Origin: Glossina fuscipes
Lineage: Eukaryota > Arthropoda > Insecta > Diptera > Glossinidae
Assembly (NCBI RefSeq): GCF_014805625.2
Contig: NW_023998540.1
Location: 1,013,247-1,077,246, forward strand
Reading direction: 5' to 3'
DNA length: 64,000 bases
Shown in pieces: positions 27,946 through 39,720 of the stretch; within the stretch, counting starts at the first letter, position 1, and the number at the start of each line of letters is the position of its first letter. The notes beneath the pieces were generated by a model that was given only the letters and a program-made list of their open reading frames with translations, did not search any database and had not been told where the DNA came from. Made by a program: the position numbers and the translations under genes.

Positions 27946-29733
27946 ATGTCTGTCTCTCATCGGACGTATGTGAAAAGTTCTAATGTGTCATACTCTAGAA
28001 CGTAGGTAAAGAGCGTTAAACCCAATTTTTCCACTTTCGAAAACAGCAGTGAACTTAGTAAACTTTATGCTGTCCGCGCTTCCACCGATTAATTTGATCC
28101 ATTTCCTTCAACAATCCGTAAGCAGAAAGCTTCAATGTCTCTGCAACAATTTGAACCCGTCATCTTTACGATCGAGAGAATACCTCAACCGCTTCAAAAT
28201 TTGATACTCGCCAAGACTATGTCTGCTATAGAAAATCTCTGAAGCTTACTCCCGCAAATATGTGGCAATTCGGTGACACGAAACCTACCTTTAGTCCTAG
28301 GCATAAAAATTAACGTTCTCTGCAACGTCTGGAAGACGCTCTCTAATTCAAAATTCCTATATTAGATTCTGTGAGAAATGTTCAGAACGGCTTATCGCTA
28401 TGATGGATCGAAGGAAAAAATATAAAAATAAATCGGATTGGTTGAAATTTGATGCGAAGAAAAGGGTAACTTAAAGCAATTTTCTTGATTGTGTTTTTTA
28501 CTTATTTTATTTGCTTTTGTGTTTTACTTTTCCTTTAATAAATTTCTACAAATTTATGTTGTAAGCTTTAATTGAAGTCAATTAATTAATTTGCACTTCC
28601 TACAAATGGAATTATGATTATGTCAGCTTTCCAATGAACTCCACATACGTATGTGTGTGTGTGTGTATGCGCTTAGAGAGTTAACCATAAAACACAATTT
28701 CTTGTTATTACTTGCTAGCTATGCATACGCATATGCATGCATACAGTAAATGGAATCACACACATCAGATGGCACACTTTATTTTTAGAGATATTTAGTG
28801 ACTTTCGTGAAGTGGGTTGTTTTTGTGTACAGGTGCCTATCACATAACCGAGTTAACTTCTACCGCGTTAACTTTTCTATTTATAGAAAACTTTTTCTAT
28901 TTTTTTTATTTAAACGAAGATATAGATGTAAAATGAATGAAGGCAATGCGTATATGGATTATAACCGGTTTGATGTTATATCGTATATGATATGAATCAA
29001 GACAATGTGTGCAACATTTTGTGTTACTGAAAAATCGTTTCATATTTACATATCAATGAAAAGGTAGCTTAACTTCAACTTTTTGCTAACGATGGCACTT
29101 GCAAAATTTATTTTCATCAAAAATTTCACTTAATCTGTTTATTTTCTCAAAGTTGATTGAAGAGAAGTCTCTTATTAACGATAAAATAGAAATGAAAGTG
29201 AAAAGGAATCGAGAAAAAAAAATCCAGCGGAACACATATCCGCTTGTTTGCAATCGTGTTATATCAAAACCGTGTTATAATATTCGCAAACATTGTACCG
29301 TACAAGTATCGTGTTAAACGAGGTACGCCTGTACATTCAAAAGGCTGCACGTTTACAAACTTTAAATGAACGCGTGCACAACGTATTTTAATGTATTATG
29401 TGAGTGAATGTCGTCACAATAGCGTAACATTTATCGATTAATTGGATGCTTTTACAGTTTTCCTTATGTTTACGTCATAGATTACTATATTTTTTATTTT
29501 TTATTTTTTTTTGTATTACAATTCCTCTAATATTCAATAGTCATTTATTAATAATAGATTTTCTAATGCTTTTTCAATTTAAATAAAAAAAATGATTAAT
29601 GTGACAGATTGTGATTATCGTGCAAAGAAGAAATGCTTTGAAAATCTTTTCGACCCTACGATAATAAAATTCAACCACATATCCACGAGGGCTTAGCAAT
29701 AAATTATTTAACCCAGCGCTAAAAAATGTCATT

Positions 29734-29985
29734 ATGATATTAGGTTTGTATGCTGTTGGAACATTCAAACTTCGCTTAGAAACAATCAACCGCATACAGC
29801 GAAAGTCTAAGAGGTTCACGGATGACGAAAGTGTGTTTGCAAAACTCTTGGTACCCTTAAGCATCGGCGTAATATGGGCTGTGTTGTGTTTATATACAGG
29901 TATATCTAGAGTAAGTATTCCACAGAGACAAAAAAGATTTGTTCAACAATGGCAGTTCTTTAAGAGGACTACATGGCTTTCTTAG
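29734..29985 (+). pseudogene. Weak LINE-like reverse transcriptase C-terminal relic
   Basis: The frame reads ETINRIQRKSKRFTDD and then a GVIWAVLCLYTGIS stretch. This order (an xxIQRKxxRxx helix followed by RxGALCLLYKI) is familiar from the C-terminal part of several non-LTR retrotransposons. Nothing else of the element is evident on either side, so the call is tentative. Confidence 0.25.
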
Positions 29986-30689
29986 CATTTCTACTTACTC
30001 GTCCCGAAATTACCTGCTTACCGCACAACACAATACCGTGACTCGTCATTTTTCAACGCACGTATAAAGAAGAAAACACTTTTTATGGAGTAATGGTTCG
30101 TGTCAAGGCATTCAAAATGCACTTCAAATGCATTCTAGTAACCTAAGGAACCTTGGTATAAAAATATGCAGTAAGCTAATTGAAAAGAACACGTGAACAT
30201 TAATTATATTTATATTATGCGAAAAGTATGACAAATATCGTATTTTCTATATCAACCTCATAAGAGTTGTTACACATAAATTTTAATTAAAATTTTTATG
30301 TTTGCAAAGCATTTTATGGCTTTAACCTTACGATTTCTCATTTCAGTTGAGTAAATATTTATTTGTATTGCAAATTTAATAAGTTTTATATTTGTTATCT
30401 GTATTAGTAAGCTTTAACGGCCAACGTAAATCGACTTTCTTATCACACATTCCTTTGTATATATATATATACATATATATAACCGACCTGCACAAATACA
30501 TTTTAAGTGAGTATTTGCAGTTCGAGATTCGCGCTCTATATTTTATTAATTTTATAATTAATACTATCTTGTGAACAATAAAAATTTTTTAATTTTTTTT
30601 GGAATTAAATGTCATCACAGCCCCATATAATAATGTTCCCTAAGGAGACAAATAGGGTTTTTGGAAATATTGGTTTAGAAAAACTTGTA

Positions 30690-31470
30690 AAAACATTATA
30701 TTCGGTCAAGGCCGACCATTCAACCAACCCAGTATCGATTACAACAATTACATAATGTTTCCAAGTAAACTTACATTTTTCAGAGTTGACCTTAAATTGA
30801 AGAAGAGCAAAAACGTGAACCGACTTAGTTCAAATTTAGCGAAATGAATTTTTCTTATCATAAATCTTATTGTGCTTCACCTATCTTCGTACTAAAGTAA
30901 CAAAAATTAAGCTTTGTTGCCACATAAGTGCTTAGTAGTTGTGGAAGCCCTTGTAAGGGCGGAGCCTAAAAAATAGAGTTACGTTGTCAAAATTGTATAC
31001 GTTTCGTTCTTATGTTAAATTACTACCATGAACCAATCTTCGCCATGAAATATTAAAAAGTGGGTCACTTGGCTGTGCACTCTTAATTTTCTTAGGGCCG
31101 GTTGTATGGAAAGTGTCGGTCCATCTGATCCAAAAATTTCTCATATCAATTTAATATGCCAAAATTTTACTATTCAGCGATTTTTGTTGAGAAATTTTGG
31201 GCAATTTTTCTTCATGCAACAACTTTTTCATAACAAAGTGTTACGAAAAGATTGGCAAAAGTCTTCGCCATTGGGCTAAACTACGTCAGTATATCATAAT
31301 TCAACCGGAAAATTAGTAAAAATGGGGTCCAAATTCACGTGAAAATACATCAGATAGACAGAAGGACGGATAGACAATTTTAAATTGACCTAGCAAATGG
31401 TCCCAAATATATTAGTGCCATAAAAGCTGAGTTCATCTTATATCCTTCCAGGTATTACATATATTTTTTT
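30690..31470 (+). repeat. R1 copy, near full length
   Basis: The copy starts TATATTCGGTCAAGGCCGAC, includes TTGCCACATAAGTGCTTAG, continues with GGGTCACTTGGC, TGGGGTCCAAATTCACGTG and GAAGGACGGATAGAC, and ends CCTTCCAGGTATTACATAT. At about 770 bp it gives the best view of the family from start to end. Confidence 0.55.
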
Positions 31471-32917
31471 AAGGGAGCTTGGAAGAAAGATTGATAGGAG
31501 AAAGTATTTTGTGAACACAAAACATTCGTAGAATTCATCTGTTTTCGAGATTCCATCTTCAACAATAACTCATCCAAATCCCCTTTGGACTTGAGTTTAA
31601 AAATATGAAAAAACGAAACGAGGCGAACGCAAGGCAGGAAGTAGTAGACTGACGGATGCTATAATCCTTAAATATTCTTAAGAAAAGATATTTTTAATAT
31701 TTTTTCTTTGACTTTGTATCAAATTTGGCAGTCCAAAGCCAACGTAAAGGTAGGAAGCAAGTTTAGCTTCCCTGCCTCTTTCTCTCGCGCTCTCCCACTT
31801 TCTCTTCCCTTCTAACAATAAACCGCCACAGTCTCAATTTTAGCATAAAAAAAGTGTATTAAGTCATGACAACTAAAAAAAATGCTTGTGAGTGCCTTGT
31901 GGCTGTAACCTTGCTCAGGGATTGACCAGATTATAGTCAGAGCCCCCCTCTTACTTCAAATAGGTTTTTAGCCCAATCGTACCAAAAAGGCCCATGAAGT
32001 CTCGATAGCCTTAATTAAATTTCAACGCGTTTGCTATGAGTCAAGAGTTATTAGAGATAAAGAAATTTTTTCCGCGATTGTCTATATAAGATCTACATGG
32101 CATGTTTTTGACCAAAATTTGCGATCATCGTTTCAAAATATAGATGCCATCCTGCCGTCAAAGAAACTAAATTAAATATTTATTCATCACATTTGTTAAA
32201 AATAAGTTTAGCTTGATAGGTCTCTCAAGTATTACGATGGTTGTTATTATAAAATTGATGCACTCTTTTGCTTCCCAAACAAATGGAAGAATGAGAGCCA
32301 CGTATACGTAGAAATCGTTCGGTTCAAGTGTAGGTTTCAATGCTTTTTTCAATGCCCTCCGAATTTTTAGTTTTCCTTTTGCTTTTCGTCGCTTTTTGTT
32401 TTGGGTGTGATTTGTTTTGTTTGTTTGTTTTTTTATTTGTTCACAGGAAAGCTTTTTCAAGCATCTGCTCACATTTACCCATGCGCATATAACAGAACAT
32501 ACTATATATATATATGAGGAAAATAACTTTTTTTGAGTAAAATATTTGGATATAAAACTTTTGTCTCTCTGTACATCTGTACATCTCGGTAAGTTTACCG
32601 CTACAATTTTTCATACATTTTTCTTTCCTTTATAACGGTTTAGTTGCATTCATACTCTTATTCTCTCTTTATATGTATATAATTTTGTTACTATTGTCAG
32701 CTGTTTTTCTTAAAGCCATAAATTTGTTTACTGTTTGCTTAACTTCGTGGCCGTTAACTTTTAATTTCATTCAGTTGCCTCTCGTTACGGATACTGATCT
32801 GTTGGAATTTGTGATTCGGAAGCTCGTTTAAATTTTCAATTCATTTGATATTTCAGTGATTTGCAGAAACATACACATCTACAAATACACTCGATCTTAT
32901 TGATACATTAATCTGAA

Positions 32918-32985
32918 CAATATATATATATATATATATATACTTACAAATATATCTATACATATATATATATATATATATATAG
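32918..32985 (+). repeat. (AT)n microsatellites
   Basis: Two TA runs, at 32920-32941 and 32961-32983, are separated by ACTTACAAATATATCTATAC. Similar TA runs occur at 1545-1562, 12996-13016, 20435-20474 and 30459-30480. Confidence 0.85.
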
Positions 32986-33944
32986 ATAAAGTGTGAGTTA
33001 AAATGCATTACTGTCGTTCTTTTTTTATGCTTTTTAACCAAAAAACAATCTGTAATGTAAAGCTTGTTAAACGTGTAATAATAAGCGTGTAAGGCTAAGC
33101 GAGTTGAAGTTTTTCGGTACATGTGTTCGGCGATATGTGTTTATAGAATTGGATAAAATTTTGCTCAATTTATTTTAATTACTATATTTATACGACATTA
33201 TTTATGATGTTTACGATGAACAAAATAAAGTAATAAAAATAAAAATATAATAAATTCTAAATAATACAATCAAAGTATAATTCCAATTCCTAGACTCTCG
33301 GCCGATTGCCGCACATATGAGAGGAATTCAAGAACAAGTAATTTTTTACTGTAAATGAAATTCGAAACCCTTATCACAAAGACGTCACCAATCAAAAAGC
33401 CTTTCTTCCTTTGGGCTTAACAACTTTATTGAGTTGCATTGTGACTATTGCTTAGAGAGTTTTGTATTTGTGCCCATTGCTCCGAACTATCAAATTTGAG
33501 TCAAAGTCACAAAAACTGTAACAAGAAAACCAATTATTTTCTCTTATAGCTCGCGGGCGATCACACAACGCCACATTTCCGTTATCCGGTAGTCTAGAGT
33601 TATAAACAACAAATAACAACAACAATATTAGATAATTACAAGATTGTTTTGTGCTGCTACTGCTGTTGTGCGATTGACTCGAATTCAAATCTAGTTATCT
33701 CCACCAAGAGCTCATCCAAGAGCTTTGCGAATTTTTAAGTTGCATTAAAGTGTCAACGAACTATTAGCTGTGTTGTTGACTTCAAGGTCTATTTTTCTTG
33801 AATTTTATTTTAAATTGTTGCATTTGTTTTAAATTTCTATAGCATATTTTTAAAAATAACGCTAGGAAAATGCATCGAATAAAACTGATATTATGTCCCG
33901 TCTGCTTTTTTTTAAATCATGTTAAGACAAAAAGACAAGAAAAT

Positions 33945-34600
33945 TATATTCGGTCGTGACCGAGTCTTTTAAACTCCTCAAGGCAAGAGACTTAAAAAAA
34001 AGCAAAAAAACTAAATTTTCATATTCTATTATAGTGGGTGGCCACAGCTGATTTTCCTACTTTCAGAGTAAAATTGGATTTTACTAGGGCTTATGTGTTA
34101 TACAAATAATAACCACGGAAAGCAGATGCGTGCGGGCATTGCAGGCGTGTCCTTAGATCCGTTTGAGTCATTTTTATATTCTTCTACAAATTTTTTTATT
34201 TTTGCTGCGTAATTTTACACAGCTTGGCAGATTGACAGACGGACATGCTACTCAAGTATTTAGATTATATATGGGGTGTTTGAAGCTTGCTTTTGCGCGT
34301 TGTAAATGCATATTGTGTAGGCGTGCTATCCACAATTTTCCCACACTTATACAGGTACTAAAGCATCGTTCATCGTTTATGTACATTTATCTGTTGTAGG
34401 GTTAATGAGCAAAAAAAAACAAATGGGCGCATCCTTCGACCGATTTACCTCATTCTCAATATTAGTTTGCGTGCAAGAACTTCCAATGTTTCTAGCAATT
34501 TCGAAGTCAGTAGCTTAATTTTTTCCGGCTAGGAGTTTATTTACAACGGACAGTGCACAGACGGATGAACGGATGGACGTGTTTAAAATAATTCAGAATT
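33945..34600 (+). repeat. R1 copy
   Basis: It opens with TATATTCGGTCGTGACCGAG, which holds a perfect 6-bp stem (TCGGTC/GACCGA). It continues with ATAGTGGGTGGCCACAGC, GACAGACGGACATGCTACTC and GCAAGAACTTCCAATGTTTC, and ends with ACAGACGGATGAACGGATGG. The last two phrases recur near the right edge of the window. Confidence 0.55.
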
Positions 34601-37600
34601 TGACGCTGTTCTAGGGGGTCTTTAGAGCTCCCTGCACGTATTGCAAAAGTTTTGATAAAATGAATATACCTCTCATTCTTTGGAGATGGGCGTAAAAATG
34701 ACACTAAATTAAATCCTGAAGTGAATATTCCAACTTGAAATTGGGATTGCAGTATGAAATGTAACGAAAATTTTGCATTGTCGCACAATCTAATTGATAG
34801 AAAACGCGACTATCCAATTAGCATACCCCGCTCCAATTGCCGGTACAGTACAGTAGAATGTATTCTAATTAAGATTCGCATGTAGTCACAACTAAAAGTA
34901 TAAGGCTTACGAGCAGGCACTGCGTAGTTATGCACGGAAAGCCATCAAATTTCTGTAATACTTATGATTGCAAAAGAACTTCTAGTTCAATTAGGATTGA
35001 GGGCCTAACCCCAATCAGATGTCTGAGAGAATCTAATCGAAAACGGATATCCACAATGTATTGATATTTCAACGGCTTTCAACGGACCACAATGCGAGCT
35101 CTGCTTGGCACATCGAGCAAGTTGAAAGCCCTTTCATAGCTGAGGTTCAAATTCGAAAGCGAATTTCAGTTCTAATTTAAACTGCAATACCTGACTTACC
35201 AATGAGATATCGAATTAATTCCAATTAGTCTGATTTTTTTTAGCTTAACTCAACTAATATTAAAATTAATGCTGAACTCTTTCATTATTATTCCATTTTT
35301 ATATAATGGAATTGTTGTTTTTCAATAACCTGCCTTAATATACGGGCATACGGTAAAATAAAATAATTTTTTTTTAACATTTATTATGCTAATAAACGTA
35401 AAAATGATATTATATAGGGTATGTTGTAGCAGAATCGAAATAATGTTCAATAAAGAAAAAGCAAAACAATTTGATTCACGTGTGTGGGCCTTAAGTACAT
35501 TTCAAGTAATAAATCAATTAATTAATATAATAAAAGGTATATCATACATAGCTTTGTTTTATGTATCGCTAACTCTCCTTTTCAATTACGAAGAAACTGA
35601 CTTGAATGTTGCATTTAATATAACGGTTATAGACCGTATAGCAATAAGAAAGGTAAAAGCTTAAAATAAGAGAGAGAGAGAAAGAGAAAGTGTTGTTCAC
35701 CTTCTTGATCCGCGCGATACGTACTCATTCCTATTCATATTCACTCGACTGCAATTCAATCTGTTTGATATGCCATCCAGCAATCAGTCGTCTACTTATG
35801 TGCTCATGTAAATATTTTTAATGCGTATTCATTGCCCATTAAGCGATGAGGTAACAGACAAATTAACTGAAACTTTATTATCTGCATTAAAAAGGCATTC
35901 ATTTCATTTGCGCTTATAAACGCACATATATTTATTAAAAAACTTACAAAATTGCTTCGGGAGTTTCTCTCAATCATTTAATTCATGGCACAAACAAGTA
36001 TCGCTTTTTTTTTTTTTATTATTATTATTGTCATTACTTGCACTATTTAGTAGCAGCGCCTGATTTCGACGAATTTTCGAAGCCGCATTTTGATAAGTTA
36101 TCCTCGGCCGAGTTCGTTTTTGTCATTGTTTAAAGGCAACTTCAAACTAGTGAGCACATATTACCTAAATATCGTTTGTATTGTAAATGGATCATCCATG
36201 CTTTGTCTCCCATAGTGCCGCAGTGAACGGGCATGCGTTGCTACACGGATTATATTCTTAAATTTTGAGTTTTAACTAATGGGAACATCCGCTTAAACGG
36301 AATTGTCACTCTCGTGGCGATATCCAAAGTGTGACTGTCGCAAGGACTTATATACCGACAGACGAATGAGAAAAACCGGTTAAACTTAAATTTTATATCT
36401 CATACCACAAAGTATAAAATTCACTAATCTTGCAATTCATTATCTCTGTGAACTTATTCAAATACCCCAAGTTGGTTCTTGCCAAGGAACCGAAATCGAA
36501 ATGGAGTTACAAGTTAGTAGGCAAAAATGTTAAAAGGCAATGAAGCAGAACAGAAGAAAGAAAACGATCTTTACCATCATTTCATCGAATACCGTAAAAT
36601 ACCCTAATGATAAATTGCATTAAACAATAAATCTATCTACGTTGAAGAACCTCTTTGCCCTCTTTGACTTTGCTTCATTTTATTTTGATTACGACACTTT
36701 TTTTTTCAAATTTTCTAACTAACGCAGCATTCTCTCTTAGTTCAAATAGCAAAAATTTTAACCAAAAAGAAGGTAAACTTTTCTATTTTGGTTTTATTTA
36801 ACACAAGTCCCGAGAACATAGATTAGAGAAAGGGCGTAATGACCTTAGGAAGAAAATGTCGACTATAATAAAGTTATCTTGGATGTGCCTTTCGAATCGA
36901 TTTTCATCAAATGGCCTTCAAAGATGACTAACGCAGAGATTCAGAGTAAAAAGGACGTTCGATACATTTGTAGACGCGTTACTTATCCATCACCCTGTGA
37001 ACAATGAACAAATCTCTTACAACAAATTGCAGATGACCAGGCAATGAAAATACCAACGAGACGAACAGAAGCATCAATACTTTACGTAATTATAAGAAGA
37101 GCTGTAGCAGTGGGGCCATGTTAGCCATATTCGTCACTTTTCAATCTCGTTTATATCCACCAGTAACTCTGACAGTGAATAACGACGAATACCCTTTCAT
37201 TGGATGACATATTATATTAATTTTTGGCCGACACGATTTCAAATTCCTCTGATTATAACGAGAAAACTCAACGCAATCTCCTTGGAATGAATGTCTATAG
37301 CGACAGTAGCACGGGCATCAACCATGATTTGTTACTCCATTAAGGTTCAACTTGGGAAATACTCAACAGGTTTGCTCCGACCATGGAAATTTTTATTAGC
37401 CAATTTCCCAGGAATGTACTGGTCGTTGGTCCAGCTTGTATTAAACTCCCGTAAGAGAACTGTGAAAAATTTCCCAATGTGAAAACGTTTTGCATTGCAC
37501 TGGGACATTGAGGAGAGTAAACCTAAAAAATAATTGGTCTCAATAAACACCAGTAAGCGCCGATTTCCAAAATTTTATGAAGGTGGTTCGATTGCCGTGA

Positions 37601-38974
37601 GTCCCCTACTGCCATCGACGCATAGACGCATGTTTAGAAGTAAATTAAATTTCTCCCCGAGTTGCTAGTTGCAGTACAAACCACAATGTCGATCGACAAT
37701 ATTAAGTCTATTCGGCAACCTATCAAAATCTATCAAACTGAAATACGATCTCCGATAATCCAATGTAGTAAACGCCAGCCAACTTTCTATAGAAATCAGG
37801 ACCAGGAAGTTGCTTAACTGAACAATGTGTTTATGCTATCTAGTGCTTGTTTTATTCACAAAGTTTCTATTTTTTTTTACTATATACGTTATTTCACTTT
37901 TTTTCTTTAACTCATTCATAATCCATGGTCAAGTGATAATATCAATAAGAAACGCTTTTTAAGTAAACTTAGTTAAAACTTGATGATACATAAGGTTAGG
38001 CGACACAAAGCGTCGATACTTCGGTAGAGCGTCCTGAGTCGCTTTTCTATATCTTATGATCATCGATAACGGTACGAATAAGTTTGAAAACACTTTCATC
38101 GAAACGAACATTGTTAGCCGATACAGCGTTGTATTCTTCCAATTGTTACAAGAGCACTATTAGCTAGATTTTCATAGCGAGCAACATAGTAACCTTAGTA
38201 CGGTACAAAAGTTAGCATCTGCAAAACAGGCATTGAGTAGCGTCGGGCTTGTTATAAGTTGCGTACAGCACTATAAACCTGCAGAGGAAGTAGAAAGTTT
38301 AATAACCGTAGGTGGAATAGCGACTTACAGGAGACCAAGCGAAATTTAAAGTCACAAATGGTTATTCCACTGATTCGGAATGTTGTGCATTTTTCAGCCC
38401 TGAAGGGTTGACGCACAATTGCATAATGTATCGTGGGGGTTACGGTGAATCTTACTGAAAGTAGTCGGTACCATAGAGTACTTAAGAAAAAGTCTACATA
38501 CAACAGAGTTTTCCACGAGCTGATTCCCAAAAAATTGGTAAAAACCACTTTTTTCTTTGTTTCACGCCACAGCTTGTTTCCAGGAATTTAGAGAGGTGGA
38601 AAACGGAAGATGAGCTTTATGTGCTAGAATGCAACTCGTTCAGAATACCCCGAGATCGAGATGGTTTATCGAAATAGCTTATGGGCAAAAGCCAAAAATT
38701 TCGTGTCGATTAACTATTCCAAACTTTCCATTCTTAATCACGGTTAATGGCCTCTAAAAAAAAGAGTAAATATTTCGATACCATTACATGCCTGAAATCA
38801 ACAAATCACTTTACTTTCTCGCAAAAATACTTTAACTACTGCACACAGAACAATTGAAGTACAAATCAATAGATCTTTCATTGCGGAATTGTTTTGGACA
38901 CATTTGGCATTTTGGCCATCACCAAAAGATGAGGGGTGTATTCATATTGTCGCAACGTTTGCAACGCCCGGAAG

Positions 38975-39360
38975 GTAGCATCAGAGACCCCACAAAGTAT
39001 ATACATTCTCGATACGCATCAAATTCTAAATCGATTTAAGCATGTCCGTTTGTCCTTCTGGCCGTCTGTCCGCCTGTATAATATCTGTTGTAAATATTCT
39101 CCTGGACGCCAAAATGAAGCTAGCGACTGCAAATTTTGCCGAAACAATGGAAGTCCTTGCACGCAGGTTGGTATTAAAAATGGGCCAAATCGGTCGAAAT
39201 ACACGCCAATAATATCAGATAAACTGAGGACAACTCCGTTTTCCGAAAGGTATCAAAAATTGGTTGTTTGCTCATTACTCATAAATGTACTAAAATTGAC
39301 CACGCCTATTCAATATTATAGCGTATCAAAATTTAATTATTTTTTCAATATCTTTATAAT
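38975..39360 (+). repeat. R1 copy, well preserved middle
   Basis: ACCCCACAAAGTATATACAT is followed by AATCGATTTAAGCATGTCCG, TCTGGCCGTCTGTCCGCC, GCACGCAGGTTGGTATTAAA and GGGCCAAATCGGTCGAAAT. The block order and spacing match 24.0 kb. It produces a fortuitous 145-codon frame at 38936-39373 that I do not regard as a gene. Confidence 0.6.
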
Positions 39361-39379
39361 AAGCAGAAACTAGCTTCAA

Positions 39380-39720
39380 AAACCTTGAATGCACCTAAAC
39401 ATGTCCGCCTGTTCGTTTTTCCATCTGCTCGTTTGCGCCACTTTGTTGTAGAATTTGTGGTAAACATTCTCCCGTTAACGAAAATGAAGATATTGCCCAC
39501 GAATTTGCAAAAGAATTTGGAATTTACCTAAACTTTTCCAAGGACACGCCTACAACGCGCACATACTCCTATGACAAAAACATTTATTTTGGGAATAGAA
39601 GGAATCAACTGCGCTCACTCCCTATTATAAAGCGTGAGAATTTTGTTCTTTTACTTCTTTTATCTTCTTTGGGGTTAAATGGTGATGGATATAAAAGATC
39701 CGGTCCCGACCAAATTTAAC
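39380..39720 (+). repeat. Second R1 copy, adjacent
   Basis: CACCTAAACATGTCCGCCTG, TCTGCTCGTTTGCGCCAC, GGTAAACATTCTCCCGTTAA and AAGGACACGCCTACAACG repeat the upstream copy at lower identity. It ends with a GATCCGGTCCCGACCAAAT terminal phrase, placing two copies head to tail. Confidence 0.5.

Noticed and set aside
27744..27983. Ser/Leu-rich and Arg/Glu-rich frames on opposite strands
   Set aside because: Both are translations of a CT/CTTT microsatellite; there is no coding context.
37050..37700. Possible retroelement integrase or gag fragment
   Set aside because: Mixed frames with no zinc-binding or catalytic motif; nothing beyond suggestive short words.
38936..39373. 145-codon plus-strand frame
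   Set aside because: It lies entirely within a diagnosed interspersed repeat whose other copies are broken in this frame.
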